NCBI GenBank assembly: GCA_036365515.1
Contig: CM070877.1
Location: 64,926,522-64,990,521, forward strand
DNA from: Torymus aiolomorphi
Lineage: Eukaryota > Arthropoda > Insecta > Hymenoptera > Torymidae
Length of the DNA stretch: 64,000 nucleotides
Direction: 5' to 3'
The first letter of the stretch is position 1, and every line of letters begins with the position of its first letter. Shown piece after piece: positions 1-11,855 of the stretch. The notes under the pieces are model-generated. The model ran no database searches, was not told the origin of the DNA, and worked only from the letters and a program-made list of their open reading frames with translations. A program made the position numbers and the translations under genes.

Positions 1-2314
1 TTTTTTACACCTTCATTGCTATTGATTATTAAAACAGAGGGATGTATTCAAATAAAATCATTATAGTTTCTCATAAGCTATATATTTTATTTTCATTTGT
101 TAATTTTTGTAATAGATCTAACTTTGATAACCAACGATTAATTTTCTACAATTTAATTTTTTAAAAAGCAAATCATGAAAAATACGTCAAAAATACGTAT
201 AAACAAAAAAATCATTCTATTCACTAAGTATTTAAAATCGTAGGTTTACAAACATTCACGTACGCGCAGATGTACATTATACATAAACACGCACACATAC
301 ATGCGCACGCGCGCAGAAACTATTTTTATTTTCAAATTTGCACAAACAGAAATATGTTTGGATTACAACTTTTGCACAAATTTTATTGTTAATCGTTATA
401 AAGTTTATTATCTGCCTTAAGTCAAATTCTGTGAGAAAGCAATCATGTATGCAATTAATTAATTAAACTATTTATAATAAAACTTATTTTTTCATTACTG
501 ACTTTAATTTGAGTTTTAAATCAATAATTTTTTTATTTTATTATGATTCTATTTTTCAAAATAAAATTGTTTGTATTTTTTCCTTTTTGACCTTCGAGAA
601 ATCTCGTTTTGCTTTTTCCTAAAGATAGACTTTGTGATTATAAAAATACCTAGTATTAATGTTCTGTACGACATTTCAGACCGAATGCACTATTTTTAGA
701 AAATGTCTGTATGCTCTGTTAATTTTTCCAGAATTGCTTTTCATTTTATCTGGAGAAAAAACATGGTTTTCTTTTGATAAAAAATAACTGAAGGAAAATT
801 AATAAAATTTCTTCTAGATTTTGTGGAGGGATAGCAATTGCAAATTTATTGAATAAGTTTGTTGAGAGGAAATACCGATTCATAAATTATGGAGATATTT
901 GAGGTTCAATGTTTTCCATTGTATTTTGAAATCGCGATTACGTAAGAACAGCTTTATCTATAGGCCTAAAATGTAGGGGGGATATTGTATATATTAGGCG
1001 AAACATGTTAAATTTTCATTAAGATTGACAATTAGTTTTAGAGCTATTTGAAGTAAAAAGCATCTGTAAGGTCATTGTCACGTGACTTTTATATCGATTT
1101 TGACCAGATAGAGCTTATTCATTTTGTTTTGGCCTACATAGTTCAGAAAAATACTTCTGTTTTGTTGAATTTCATTTTTTTTTATTATTCCATAGTAATT
1201 TTTACTTTTCCAATGTTACATTTTATCATTTTCTTAAATTCTTGAAAGTTAATATTGCTTATTATATATTATTAATGCTATAGAATATATTAAATAATAA
1301 TTATAGTTTTTTAAAAGTTGCTTATTATTATGGTCCATTTTTGGTTCTTACTGAAAACGTCATTTCCCGTAAATAGGTAATGTTAAAAAAATGTTTTTTC
1401 AATTTTTAATATTTCATTTTCCTATTTTTTGTATTCAAAACTAATGTTTTTTCTATATTATTAATAGACTTGCAGCAGTGTAAAATTATTTGTTAGCTTT
1501 GTGAAAATTTTCAAAAATACGTTATAAAACGTAATAACATCTTGAATTTTGCCAGCTGCATCAAACCTAAAAAAGTAACAATTGCTGGAAAAATACAAGA
1601 AATTAAGTTACAGCGGGATTAATTTGGTCGGTTATTAGGCATTTCATTAGATGCAAAAATAGGCATGGCCAAGGTATAAAATAAAATTTGTTACGTAATA
1701 GCACATTGTGCAATAAGAGAAGAAAATGATCTATTTCAAGCGAGGGTGAGGAGGTCAGGACGAAGGCGCCCGAGACAGAGACGAGTGCTGCAAACACCTC
1801 ACTTGATATGAGTCTGAAATAGCTCTTTTTCTCGTGTCACACACCGTATTTTTTTCAACGAGTGCAAAAAAGGGCCTTTTTATATGCATAAAAGTTGGGT
1901 AGGAGATATCTCTTTTTATATCAATTATATCTAAATTGTAAATATTCATTTTTTTGTAATTTAACTGAAATGTTTTTAATATTCCTCGAAATGGGCCAAG
2001 AAGCTTTAAAATAGATGAATTTGAAAGTAGATGACGAATCCACAAAATTTATTCATAGCGATTCCTATTTTTTTCCCCGGTAAACTGTTAAAAAATGGAT
2101 TTTTCTTATTCTTTCCCAAATCTCGCTTGAAATATGCGATTTTCTATACGACTTTCAGGCATGTAAAAAGACCCGTTTCGTGCACATGTTGAAAAAAAAT
2201 TATTTATAATAAATATGTACAAGCATTTATTATTATTATTTATAGATATTGTCATACCCTTTAACTCCTGTACCATTTTCGTTTTGCCATCTTGATGGAA
2301 CAAAAATAAGGAAT
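1..2314. other. AT-rich intergenic DNA, no gene seen
   Basis: I see no coding similarity here on either strand. The stretch is AT-rich with short homopolymers and a small CA/GC-alternating patch near 255-325. All short open frames look like chance. Its right border is the 5'-truncated start of a Penelope-like element near 2315. Confidence 0.6.
1846..2199. repeat. short inverted repeat pair
   Basis: The segment 1846-1884, read on the minus strand, resembles 2159-2199 on the plus strand: both read gcat-taaaaag-ccc, then a TG-rich middle, then gttgaaaaaaa. The arms are about 40 bp, diverged, and 270 bp apart. It may be a decayed MITE, but I see no target duplication. Confidence 0.35.
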
Positions 2315-2890
2315 AATAATTTCTATAAACGTTATGTTGATGACTGTCTATTGATTATTAAGGAAAATGATATAGATCGATGTTTATGTGAATTTAATGA
2401 GTTTAACGAACATTCGAAATTCACGATGGAAAATGAAGAGAATAAATCTATCATTTTTTTAGAAATGTCTCTAATAAGAGAAGGTAATAAAATTATTTCA
2501 AATTGGTACAGAAAAAGTACTTATTCTGGTAGATTCGTTCACTTTGATTCGCATCATCCTTTATCACAAAAAAGAGCGATTGTTTATGGTTTGGTTGATA
2601 AAGCTATTAATTTATCACACAGTAGATTTCATGTACAAAATTTAAATATTGTAAAACAATTACTTGTTGAGAATGGTTATCCGTTAAAATTTATTAACGA
2701 GGGTATACAACGTAGGTTATCTTTTACAAAAAAATTACAAATTGACATAAACGATTCTAATACTGCAGATGATTCTAAAAAATCGTTCATCATTATCCCA
2801 TACGTTAAACATCTCAGTTACAAATTAAAATCAATTCTGTCTCGTAATAGTTATAAGGTTATACAAGAACCATGTAATAAACTTTCTAAA
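2315..2890 (+). pseudogene. Penelope-like reverse transcriptase, C-terminal fragment
   Basis: This is the C-terminal part of a Penelope-type reverse transcriptase, which would copy the element's RNA at a nicked target. The catalytic YVDD box is at the left end, followed by LIIKENDIDRCLCEFNE and a thumb-like region ending in SYKLKSILSRNSYKV, just before the linker to the endonuclease. The fragment starts abruptly at YVDD, so the fingers and most of the palm are absent. The frame is open until the transposon at 2892. It is about 90 percent like the protein at 31.1-31.6 kb by eye. The truncation makes it non-functional. Confidence 0.85.
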
Positions 2891-2891
2891 T

Positions 2892-3488
2892 GGCCGAATC
2901 CATCTCAAATCAGACAGCCCGCGTATGCCTATTTCACCTATCATGTTGAAATAAAAATATTTATGTTCTACTCGAAAAAATATTTTACACGTGTTTTTTT
3001 ATTTTTTTGTTTCATCAAAATTTCATGCGTTCAGCGATGCCGAAAAATTCCGAGAAAATTCTTTCATTGAGAAAAAAAATTTTCAATGTGATTTTCAAAC
3101 TGCTATTGTTACAGCAGTTTTTCGAGCTTTTAAACGTGTAACACACAATTTCACTCAGTTTTGAGCCCTCTTTAACGGCCTTAATGTCATTTTCAAAAAA
3201 AAATAAAAAATCCACGAGCTATGCACTTTTTACTGAAAAATTCATTTTTTAGGGAAGTGCCTTTTTCTCGAAAACGCCATGTTTTTTTGCACAATTTTTG
3301 TTGTCGTGATAGAGGACGGTAATGCCTAGCTAGACGTATTTGTGAGATTCGGTACTTTTTCCCTGGGATAGCGATCACTAATGAGATAACACACAAACAA
3401 ATTTTTCACGCCTAATGCTTATATATAGTCAATGATATTAGAGTCAATGTAAAGGTATTTGTCTTTGTGTGTATGTAATATACAGGTA
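2892..3488. repeat. left terminal inverted repeat of the Sola-like element
   Basis: It pairs with 5832-6426 with few mismatches. The inner border is near aatatacaggtaca, where the two arms stop matching. The arm lies just beyond the 3' end of the transposase gene, so it probably also holds its terminator. Confidence 0.85.
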
Positions 3489-3503
3489 CACATAACTATG
3501 TAT

Positions 3504-5764
3504 TTATTTGTTATTTGCGTCTTTTGATTTTTTATTTTTATACCTTTTTTTCATTTGTATACCTATTTTACTACCTTTGTTTTTCTGCTTCATTGTTCTT
3601 AATTCAGTAAGCGGACGATCAGCGGTCTTTGCTGTCAAACAATGTATTTTATCGTCACATGTTTTTTTAACCCATATATGAGTTTTTTGAATTCCAGGAT
3701 ACTTTGGAGTTGTAAGCCAATCAATATTTTTTTCTTTTCTGAATTGTTCTATTTCAGCATCTTGCAAATGTATTATTTTAATAGCATCAGTATATTTTTG
3801 AACATGTATTGCAAAATCATTTGCGTTTTGAATAGCTTCTTCAAGGGGCTCTCGAAGATTATGCGAAGTAGCATAATGCTTTATAAGTCCACCCACACCA
3901 TCTACAGCTCCTTTGCCGTGCCCAGTAGCAGAGAACAACCATTTTATATCACACGGTGCTCGTTTTAGTTCATCTAATTGAAAGCGATTTTTAAAGTGAC
4001 TCGCAGCGCCGTCTGATACGATGGTAATTTTTTTAATTGAATCACAACAATTTTCTTTCAAGAATTTTATAATTTTTTGTACTGCTAGCAAAGCATACGC
4101 TGAATCATGTTTTCGGTCATCACTTATAACTGCGAAACTTTGTGTCGAATCCCCTTGATAAGAGACTGCTGTGAAAATAGAAATTTGATCATTAACCCAA
4201 TGATTTCCTTGAACAGCTTTATTATGAATCACAGCCCAGTTTTCAGCGAAGTCTATTTGAAGAACTAAATGATGTGAGTCTTTTTTAGCACTTTCTCTTT
4301 CTGTTTTTATAGCTTTGCGTTGTATATTTTTTACATACATGTGAGTACTAACCCTCATGGTCCAAACCGAAAGTTCATCTTTAAAAGCAGAAATTGATAG
4401 TGTCTTTTTAATCAGGTTTCCATTATCCCACAAAGCATATGTAATTTCTTCTGTGCCTTCTACATCTTGCAGTTTTAAAACATGAAACGTAATTCCCTTA
4501 ATCCCTGGACATAGTTTACATTCTTGTAAATAACATAAATCAGATGGCTCAGAACACATTGTTGCATTTATTATTTGTGACCGACTTTCATCCAACTCTG
4601 TGACGTTACTCCCTCTAAAATTAATTAAGCTCGTAAGAAATAAATCATAATTTGCGCAATAGATACAGAGACAAACTTCTTTGATGGGGCTAAGTAAGAC
4701 ATACTTTGGTCGCAAACTATAAAATTTCGATTTTCCAATTCTCAATTCTGGATAATCATTTTTAAATACTTTATACGTCTCTTTTAAACTTCGAGTAAGA
4801 AAACGCTTAACTTTTTTCTCTTTTTTATTGTTAACTTTAATTGTAACAACGTCACATTTATTAGGACTTTGTCTTGAACAATTAAAATCATCATTTAAAT
4901 AATATTCCATAACAATTTTTTCCATGTTTTCATCAATCGGATGGCCTGAATATGCATCTGGTTCTGAATAAATTCCTTTTTCTTTAACAAGATTTCTCGA
5001 TTTGTTGATCATATACATTGTTATTTCTGGAAATAAAGATAAAATTTCATGTTTTGTAAAGGATGAAGGTAGCAAAGTCAGAATTTTTATTTTTTCTGAT
5101 ACCGTAGAACACTTTTGCAAGGCTAGACCAAGATTTTGTATCCATTCTGTACAATGGCATACAGTTGATTCATTTGCTGTTATAGAAACGTCATAAACAT
5201 TGTTCAACTTGACATCAAGGGTATTAGACAATGTTGAAAGTATTTTTTTTTTCTTCTTTGTTACGTAATTTTCAATTGATTTTTCATGTATAAGATTTTT
5301 TCTTTTAAGAGGCGATACAGAACCTAAGAAAGATGTACTTATTTCATTATTAAATTCTTCAATGCGTTTTGGAGTACTTGGTAAAAAATCTTCATCTCTA
5401 TCAACTACGTTATCGGTAACTTCATTATCCGTTATAAATTCATTGTCAGTACTACTCACCAATTCTAAAGCACGATTGTAACAATGTTGACACAGATATG
5501 TAGAAGGTGTCAAAGGTAAATGAGGATAGAGGTGCTTCAATGGATGAGCAAGATTCTCAAGTTGTTTTAAACGTACGGAACTAGATTTGTAAATAATTTG
5601 TTTGTGTTTGTCTAAAACATTTGATTCTCTCTGTTGAGTAATATTGAGACATCGTAGTTGAGTTGATAAGGTGTAAATATGTAATAATTTTCCAAAAGAT
5701 GATGGTTTTAAATAAGACGAGATGTGTGATATATAGCAGAAACCGAACTTTTCTTTGTAAATGT
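3504..5764 (-). CDS. Sola-like transposase, apparently uninterrupted
   Basis: This large frame of about 750 codons encodes a probable DDE-type transposase. Visible features in order are: a Cys/His-rich N-terminal region (CQHC near 5480, further Cys pairs near 4670 and 4520), a basic middle part, then DFAEN (about 4238-4252), SDGAASHFKN (about 3991-4015) and GHGKGAVDGVGG (about 3899-3924), and a Lys-rich tail. The D-D-D/E spacing and the His-Gly-Lys-Gly box suggest an RNase-H-fold catalytic core. The frame stays open above position 5540 to a TGA near 5770, and I see no convincing ATG, so the N terminus may come from a spliced upstream exon. No stop or frameshift is visible in the core, so this copy could be recent. 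C-terminal relatives occur at 57.3-58.3 kb. Confidence 0.75.
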
Positions 5765-5831
5765 TAAGTCAAACCATATCCATCTAGCGGACAAATGTAC
5801 TAGTACATATACTCCTATAAGTAGGCGCACG

Positions 5832-6426
5832 TACATGTGTATTACATACGCACAAAGATAAATACCTTTACATTGACTCTAATATCATTGACTATATATA
5901 AGCGTTAAGCGTGAAAAATTTGTTTGTGTGTTATCTCATTAGTGATCGCTATCCCAGGAAAAAAGTACCGAATCTCACAAATACGTCTAGCTAGGCATTA
6001 CCGTCCTCTATCACGACAACAAAAATTGTGCAAAAAAACATGGGGTTTTCGAGAAAAAGGCACTTCTCTAAAAATGAATTTTTCAGTAAAAAGTGCATAG
6101 CTCGTGGATTTTTTATTTTTTTTGAAAATGACATTAAGGCCGTTAAAGAGGGCTCAAAACTGAGTGAAATTATGTGTTACACGTTTAAAAGCTTGAAAAA
6201 CTGCTGAAACAATAGCAGTCTGAAAATCACATTGAAAATTTTTTTTCTCAATGAAAGAATTTTCTCGGAATTTTTCGGTATCGCTGAACGCATGAAATTT
6301 TGATGAAACAAAAAAATAAAAAAACACGTGTAAAATATTTTTTCGAGTAGAACATAAATATTTTTATTTCAACATGATAGGTGAAATAGGCATACGCGGG
6401 CTGTCTGATTTGAGATGGATTCGGCC
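5832..6426. repeat. right terminal inverted repeat of the Sola-like element
   Basis: This is the mirror of 2892-3488. It lies upstream of the transposase frame and probably contains its promoter, though no clear TATA box stands out. It ends exactly at GGATTCGGCC before the AAAT duplication. Confidence 0.85.
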
Positions 6427-6864
6427 AAATACATTAAATTAGGTAAGGATAATGTTGATAAGTTTGAAAAAAGTGGTGTAGTTTACAAAGTGAATTGTGC
6501 TGATTATAAAATATCATATATTGGACAGACAGGTAGACAATTACGATTACGCATTAATGAACACAAGCGTAGTGTTAAGAATGGTGACACCACGTCGGCT
6601 TTAGCCGAACATGCAAACTTTTATAATCATAAAATAGATTTTAATAAGGTCAATATCGCTGATCACGAAAGTTATAAGAATAAAAGATTGTTTTCTGAGA
6701 TGTTACACATTTATAGTACCAATAATAATATGAATAGACAGTTTGATACTATCAAACTAAAAAATTGTTATAAATCCACAGTCGACATTGTTAATAGATC
6801 AACCAACATTCGTAACAAACCTAACAAATTCATAAATTCTCGTCGGTTACGCAGCAGAGAGTAG
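6427..6864 (+). pseudogene. Penelope-like GIY-YIG endonuclease domain
   Basis: This is the C-terminal endonuclease of the split Penelope protein, which nicks target DNA to prime reverse transcription. Visible motifs are GVVYKVNC, SYIGQTGRQLRLRINEHK and a downstream HANFYNHKIDF, the usual order for GIY-YIG nucleases of this group. The frame continues directly from the polymerase fragment at 2890 once the transposon is removed and ends at 6864. It is nearly identical in layout to the copies at 16.1 and 31.7 kb, the latter of which lost part of this domain. It has no start of its own, so it is non-functional here. Confidence 0.85.
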
Positions 6865-7505
6865 TTTTTCATTGGTGTGCACTGCGTTACTAAGTCAATT
6901 TCCTTACTAAATTTCTATCCCCACTACTTTATTCCGTATAAATAGCCCCGGAGATGCCCGTAACTCTTATTGTCTCTTTTGGACAGTGAGATTACATCAT
7001 CCTGGGTAAAACAGCTCTTGACGTTATGACTACACGACTAATTTGTAACATGTAAGTTTTTTTTTAAATTTTCATGCCTTTTTTCTTATTTTGGGTTTTT
7101 TCTTTAGTACAATTTAATTTTCTAAATATTCTCATTATACAGGTATTGCTTTACAAATGTTGGTGATTTAATAAAAATCTATTGTAAAAAGAAAAACTGT
7201 TTGACACGCGGAGTCCACGCTATGGCCGCTTTATAAATTTGTAAATTGATATACCACCTCGAATTGTAAGGGAAAAGAAAGTTTTTTCTTTAATGTGATA
7301 AGAAATTTTATAATTGCCGTTATGTTTAATATTTTTTGTATGTTCATTGGGTTTAGCCTTGATAAGGAGAGTTAATTATACTCCCGAAACGTCGGTGTAT
7401 CAATAAATTTATGATGCTCGAAAGGATCTATGGTGTATGAATTCACTACACCCTCAATAAAAATTATCATTGAACGCGAGCAGCTTGGGAGAGCAATAAC
7501 CTTTT
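6865..7505 (+). other. Penelope-like 3' tail
   Basis: This non-coding tail follows the endonuclease stop. It aligns with 31990-32640 and, inverted, with 14633-15391, sharing ctcccgaaacgtcg and gaacg-gagcagct blocks. No gene is seen. Confidence 0.7.
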
Positions 7506-8436
7506 GAACAATAAATAAGACTGATAAATCGGTGCTAACAAAAATTTTGGAGCGAGGAATGGAACATGGTTCACCGAAAGATGCCGAAGTGTACTTAATA
7601 GATGGATTTTTTTTATTACACACCATGAAGCAAATTTCTCAAACTTTGGACAAATCTCCATAAAAATTTTAAAAGCAGCGATCCGTGCCTGTCCAACAGC
7701 CAAGACAATCTACCTCATTTTTGACACATACCAGAAGCCGTCATTGAAAGACACAGAACATAATTTTAGGAATAATTTTTCAAGAGATTTTTGTATCACA
7801 CATGTGTATACGACGAAATGTACGCGAAAAATCCATTAATACGTCCTCAGAAAGGGGTAAAAATGATTTTTTCAAGGTAAACCTTCCGGGCTTGGGTTTT
7901 CCAACTCTACACTCTTAAAAATGTTATCCATATTTTACACAAAATGTGTGTTAAATAAGAATTTTCCTATTTTATACAATTATTTGTGTAAAATATGAAT
8001 TTTCCTATTTTATAAAATTATTTGTGTAAAATCGCCATTTTATACAAATATTTGTGTAAAATCCGAGGTATAATCACTGTTTTGAAATTTAGAATTTTAC
8101 ACAATATTTGTGTTGATTTAAATTTTACACGCGCTTGCGTAAATTTTATACAAATTTTGTATAATTAAAAAAGTCTTGGTGACGCCGTTTTTCAAAGATT
8201 GAAGATTAAAAAAAAATGCAAAACAAGCTTTTTCTTCAACAATTTGCAAACAATAAAACTGTAGAAATCCAGCTTTTATTTGTTTTTTGAAAATTAAAAA
8301 ATGTTGATTCCTTGAAAAGTTCTGACAGTTTAAATTCAAGTGTTGAAAAGGCACTAAAATATTCAAGTCGTACAAATCAACTGCCCGAGTTTTCAGTGTG
8401 TTTTATGCCTTTTCAATGCTTGACTTTAAACGGTAA
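7506..8436. other. AT-rich DNA, no gene seen
   Basis: No coding similarity was found. Apart from the palindromic motif cluster at 7915-8165, nothing stands out. Confidence 0.5.
7915..8165. repeat. cluster of TTTTACACAAA / TTTGTGTAAAA motifs
   Basis: At least eight direct and inverted copies of an 11-12-bp motif (tttgtgtaaaat and its complement) are packed into 250 bp. Two neighbouring units starting near 7962 and 8001 repeat almost exactly at about 39 bp. The cluster can fold on itself. It may be a decayed MITE or subterminal repeat block. Confidence 0.55.
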
Positions 8437-8444
8437 AAACCGGG

Positions 8445-8539
8445 CTAGTCATTTTAGTCTGACACCCGCGGCACCTTGTTCTAGAGCATCGTTAGCCTTT
8501 GGCTTTTTGGGAATTTCTCCCAAAAGCCATCTCGTTACA
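8445..8539 (+). mobile_element. LTR 3'-end remnant, related to gypsy element 2
   Basis: This stretch matches the last ~95 bp of the LTR at 59297-60423 (tcattttagt-tgacacccgcgg block, then the ttctag-gcatcg block, ending cgttacaact). It is diverged by roughly 15 percent. No primer site or internal region follows, so it is a solo or truncated LTR. It sits right before the truncated 5' end of the XPG-like gene. Confidence 0.7.
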
Positions 8540-8625
8540 ACTAGGAAGCAACATTTTTACCCATATTTGAAGACACATTAACGGATTTTTCACGTAGATT
8601 TCGTCATATAAATAATTATGATTCA

Positions 8626-9999
8626 ATGAAACATACTAATTATTATACGATTTTAACTATGAGTCTTATGTTTTGTACAGGTTCAGAGCAAAATCGGCCA
8701 TCAGATTTTATTTCTGAACTGAGAAATATAAAATTCAAAGAAGCTTTAGTTAAGTTTCTAATGGACCATTGGAGCACAGATGAAGCTGCTGAAGCAATTG
8801 GTCAAAAAGAAATTTACATTTCTTATGACAAGTGCTACAAATACATTATAGCAAATAATAGCACTGTAACTCTAATGCAAAATATGATTAATTTCAAGTG
8901 TGAGGGACACGAAGAGGCTGACACAAAGTTGGTGTTTTTCCTGAATCAATTAAATGCGTGTACCAAAGCTGTCATCCGATGCGCAGATACGGATATATTG
9001 GTTATTACCTTAGGAAATATGGAAAAATTTAATCCGTCGCTCGAGGTAAGATAAGATAAAATAGATTTTTAGTTGTAAAATATTGAAAAAATCTTTAATA
9101 AAAAATAAATTGAAAGGTCTGGCTGGAATTTGGCACGGGAAATCGTCAAAGATTTATAAATGTTTCAGCGATATATGATTCGCTTGGCAGTAAAATTTGT
9201 GCCGCAGTACCAGGATTTCACGCCTTTACAGGCAGTGATTACAATCCGTCGTTTTACGGTAAAGGTAAAAGTAAGCCTTTTAAGTTACTAGCCGAAAACG
9301 ATATGTATCAAGTAGCTTTTGCGGATTTGGCTGATCCCGAAAAATTGGATATGGCACTTGGTCCAATAGAAGATTTTGTCTGTAAGATGTACATGGCGAG
9401 AAGTAATGGTTTAAAGAAAATTACAACAGTGGACGAAGCGCGATTGCAATTGTTTACAGGCAATTATTCCATGATTGATAATATGGAGTGTTTCAAGCGA
9501 AAAATTCTAAAATTGACGCCTGTACGCTGCCTCCATGTTGTCGAGAATTGCAGCAACACCTGCTGCGTACATCGTATACTGCCAATACATGAAAAAACGC
9601 TACGTTAAGCATTCCTTCAAATTTAAATTTTCAAGAACATGGATGGATCGTTGCAGAATATACCGATTTTAAATGGTTTGAAGGACCTGAAATGCCAGAT
9701 TTGGTATCTGATATCCTCATCGAAACAGTTGAAAAAGGTAAGCCTTGAATTACTTGATTGTCGAATGGTTAACGATTTAATATATACTAATTATTCACTA
9801 TCTAAACATATTAGAAGCTAATTCGGACAATAAAAATGACGATACCGAAGATGATGAAGATGATCATGATAATGATGATGAGGGTGATAACGAAAGTTGC
9901 TTTCGTGATACTGTTAGCGATAAAAATAGTTACAATAATGGCATTATCAATAGTGAAGGTGAAGATGTCCACGATGAAACGTATGAGCCGAATGAATAA
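8626..9999 (+). pseudogene. XPG/FEN1-like motif protein, three exons, 5'-truncated and broken
   Basis: This is a member of a family seen widely in insect and cnidarian genomes, often near TEs; its function is unknown to me. Exon 1 (8626-9045) holds HEEADTKL and CADTDILVI. Exon 2 (9117-9737) holds FHAFTGSDYNPSFYGKGK, then LPPCC and HGW blocks. Exon 3 (9815-9999) is an acidic tail. The three acidic motifs resemble the metal-binding set of XPG/FEN1 nucleases (EAEA, D-D, GCDY); that is inference. Both introns have GT-AG ends (9046-9116, 71 bp; 9738-9814, 77 bp) and keep frame. A frameshift lies near the A-run about 9495-9503, and a TGA replaces an expected Trp near 9590. The N terminus is missing, and an LTR remnant lies just upstream. 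The two lesions mark recent decay. Confidence 0.7.
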
Positions 10000-11535
10000 A
10001 AATATCATTTATTAATTGTGATGCTATAAAAGCAAAACAATTTATGTAAAAAAATTATATTTACGCAAGTAAAGAAATTTATGTTTTTTGTATAAAAATC
10101 GTATTTTTTATATATTTATAAGACTGAAGTTTGTAGGGAGATGCAAGAAGATAGTTCATAAAAAATTATACAAAAAGAACAGGATATTTGTATATTTATT
10201 GTTAATTAGGTATTGCAAAAAGCAAAAATAAAAAAACGAAGCCTGTTCAAACTCTTGATATTTTAGGTATATTAGCTTATTTAGATTTGGTTTTATAGTC
10301 CATAAAATATTCCTAGAATCCAGCACGGATGTTTATTTTCTGATATTTGGTAATGTTAATTATTTTGTTCCTACTAAGGTGCCGAGAAAAATTCAGAGTG
10401 TGATCAGGCTCAATTATTTTATTACAGTTTTTTTACAACATTTAATTAACAATAAATAAACTCATAATCCTGTTAATATTTATAACTTCTTGATTTTATT
10501 CTTTATGTATCACTGAACGCGTAAACAAGTTTTTCGAAATTTAGCTTGTTTAGATTAAAGTTTACAAATATGGTCCAAATCACTCAACTGTACAACTTCC
10601 TGCTGGTATTGCCTGCTAACTTCAGTCTCATGTAAATCAATTTATAGTATTATGTTATCAATCATCATATACCTGTCCTCAAAACCATTATTTATTATTG
10701 TGGACATTATGAAAAAGTAAATATCATACGTCAGTTAATAGTTTATACCTAATTTTATTTGTCAAGACTGTTATGACATTAATTTTAAGATTTAACCAAT
10801 TTTTTCGGAAGGCACTACAAGTATTACAAGTATGTCAATGATAATACTACTATCTTAGCACCTAATCTATTCCTAGTGGCATACGCGATTTAATCATTCA
10901 ACATCATTATGATTTTTTTGCAATGTAATTATTGCTGTAAATTATCTTGTACATGCCAAAATCGTATGCAAATAGGGAAATCATTATTTTTTATTACGAA
11001 AATTTTCAAAATGCAAATTACATACGCTAATTAATTGTTCCAAAACTCTTGATTTTGTAACATTTATTTTTGCATATGTCAATAGGCTGAACACTTTCAT
11101 AATGTATGCAAATGTTGTTTCTACGCATATGTATACAACATCTTGCATATAGTAGAATAGCATTCACTAATTAATCATTCTGTGTTATAACGAAAATAAT
11201 ACGGTAACAAAAAATCGCCGCAAACACAAGTGCAAGTAGTAAACGTATGCAAATTAGTTTTTTATATTCTATATGGTGATAATATTAACCCTGTAAAATT
11301 GCATATGAATACTAATTGTTTTTAACAACCACTTTTTTTTGCAATTTAACAAAATTATTTCCGGTCTTTGTACACGCGGAAACCGTATGCAAATTAGCTT
11401 CCGCCGGGTTATTTTTGTTCAATCTTTTAGAAAAACTACTTTGCATACACTAATCAATCGTTCAAAAACATTGATTTTCGTTACAAATAAATATTTAATT
11501 GTTGAGTTAAATATGAATATTGCTCTCCAATTGTT
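10000..11535. other. AT-rich intergenic DNA with degenerate repeated motifs
   Basis: No gene is seen. Two motifs recur: gtatgcaaattag (near 10965, 11085, 11243 and 11385) and cactaattaatcattc (near 11024, 11163, 11445 and 11948). They look like remnants of an old tandem repeat with a unit of about 140-280 bp, and one copy lies beyond the 11536-11855 palindrome. Confidence 0.5.
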
Positions 11536-11855
11536 TATTTTGAAATATAAGGGATCGATCCGAAGGAGGCAGGTAAAAAGAAAAAACAAGTTTTTACTTT
11601 AAATTTGCGCTACGTTTCGTTGGCATGGTCCGCCAACCTCTTCAGGCTTATTTTACCTAGCACATAACGTCAATGTGACGTCAATGTCACATTGACGTTA
11701 TGTGCTAGGTAAAATAAGCCTGAAGAGGTTGGCGGACCATGTCAACGAAACGTTGCACAAATTTAAAGTAAAAACTTTTTTCTTTTTTGTTTTTTCTTTT
11801 TTTGTTTTTTCTTTTTACCTGCCTCCTTCGGATCGATCCATTATATTTCAAAATA
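11536..11855. repeat. 320-bp near-perfect palindrome
   Basis: The two arms (about 11536-11679 and 11686-11855) are almost exact inverted copies around a 6-bp spacer, gtcaat. The arms run from tattttgaaatata through ggatcgatccgaaggaggc to cataacgtcaatgtgac. The right arm has an extra T-rich expansion (about 11780-11810). It may be a fold-back MITE; no clear target duplication is visible. As RNA it would form one long hairpin. Confidence 0.85.

Larger units (their letters stand above)
2892..6426 (-). mobile_element. Sola-like DNA transposon with ~595-bp terminal inverted repeats
   Basis: The ends are perfect inverted copies (GGCCGAATCC ... GGATTCGGCC) and the inverted repeats run about 595 bp (2892-3488 and 5832-6426). 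AAAT directly flanks both ends (2888-2891 and 6427-6430). Removing the element and one AAAT restores the continuous Penelope sequence seen in the copies at 16.1 and 31.6 kb, which confirms both borders. It carries one long minus-strand transposase frame. The 4-bp target duplication and the DDE-like motifs fit the Sola superfamily as I remember it, but that assignment is tentative. A rearranged relative lies at 56638-59296. Confidence 0.85.
2315..7505 (+). mobile_element. Penelope-like element copy A, 5'-truncated and split by a DNA transposon
   Basis: The C-terminal half of a Penelope-like reverse transcriptase (2315-2890) and a GIY-YIG endonuclease (6427-6864) belong to one reading frame cut apart by the 2892-6426 insertion. 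The tail 6865-7505 matches the 3' tails of the other two copies here (14633-15391 minus, 31990-32640 plus), including a shared stretch around ctcccgaaacgtcg. The 5' half, including the N-terminal part of the polymerase, is missing. Apart from the insertion the visible frame has no stop, so this copy decayed less than the one at 30.2 kb. Confidence 0.85.
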
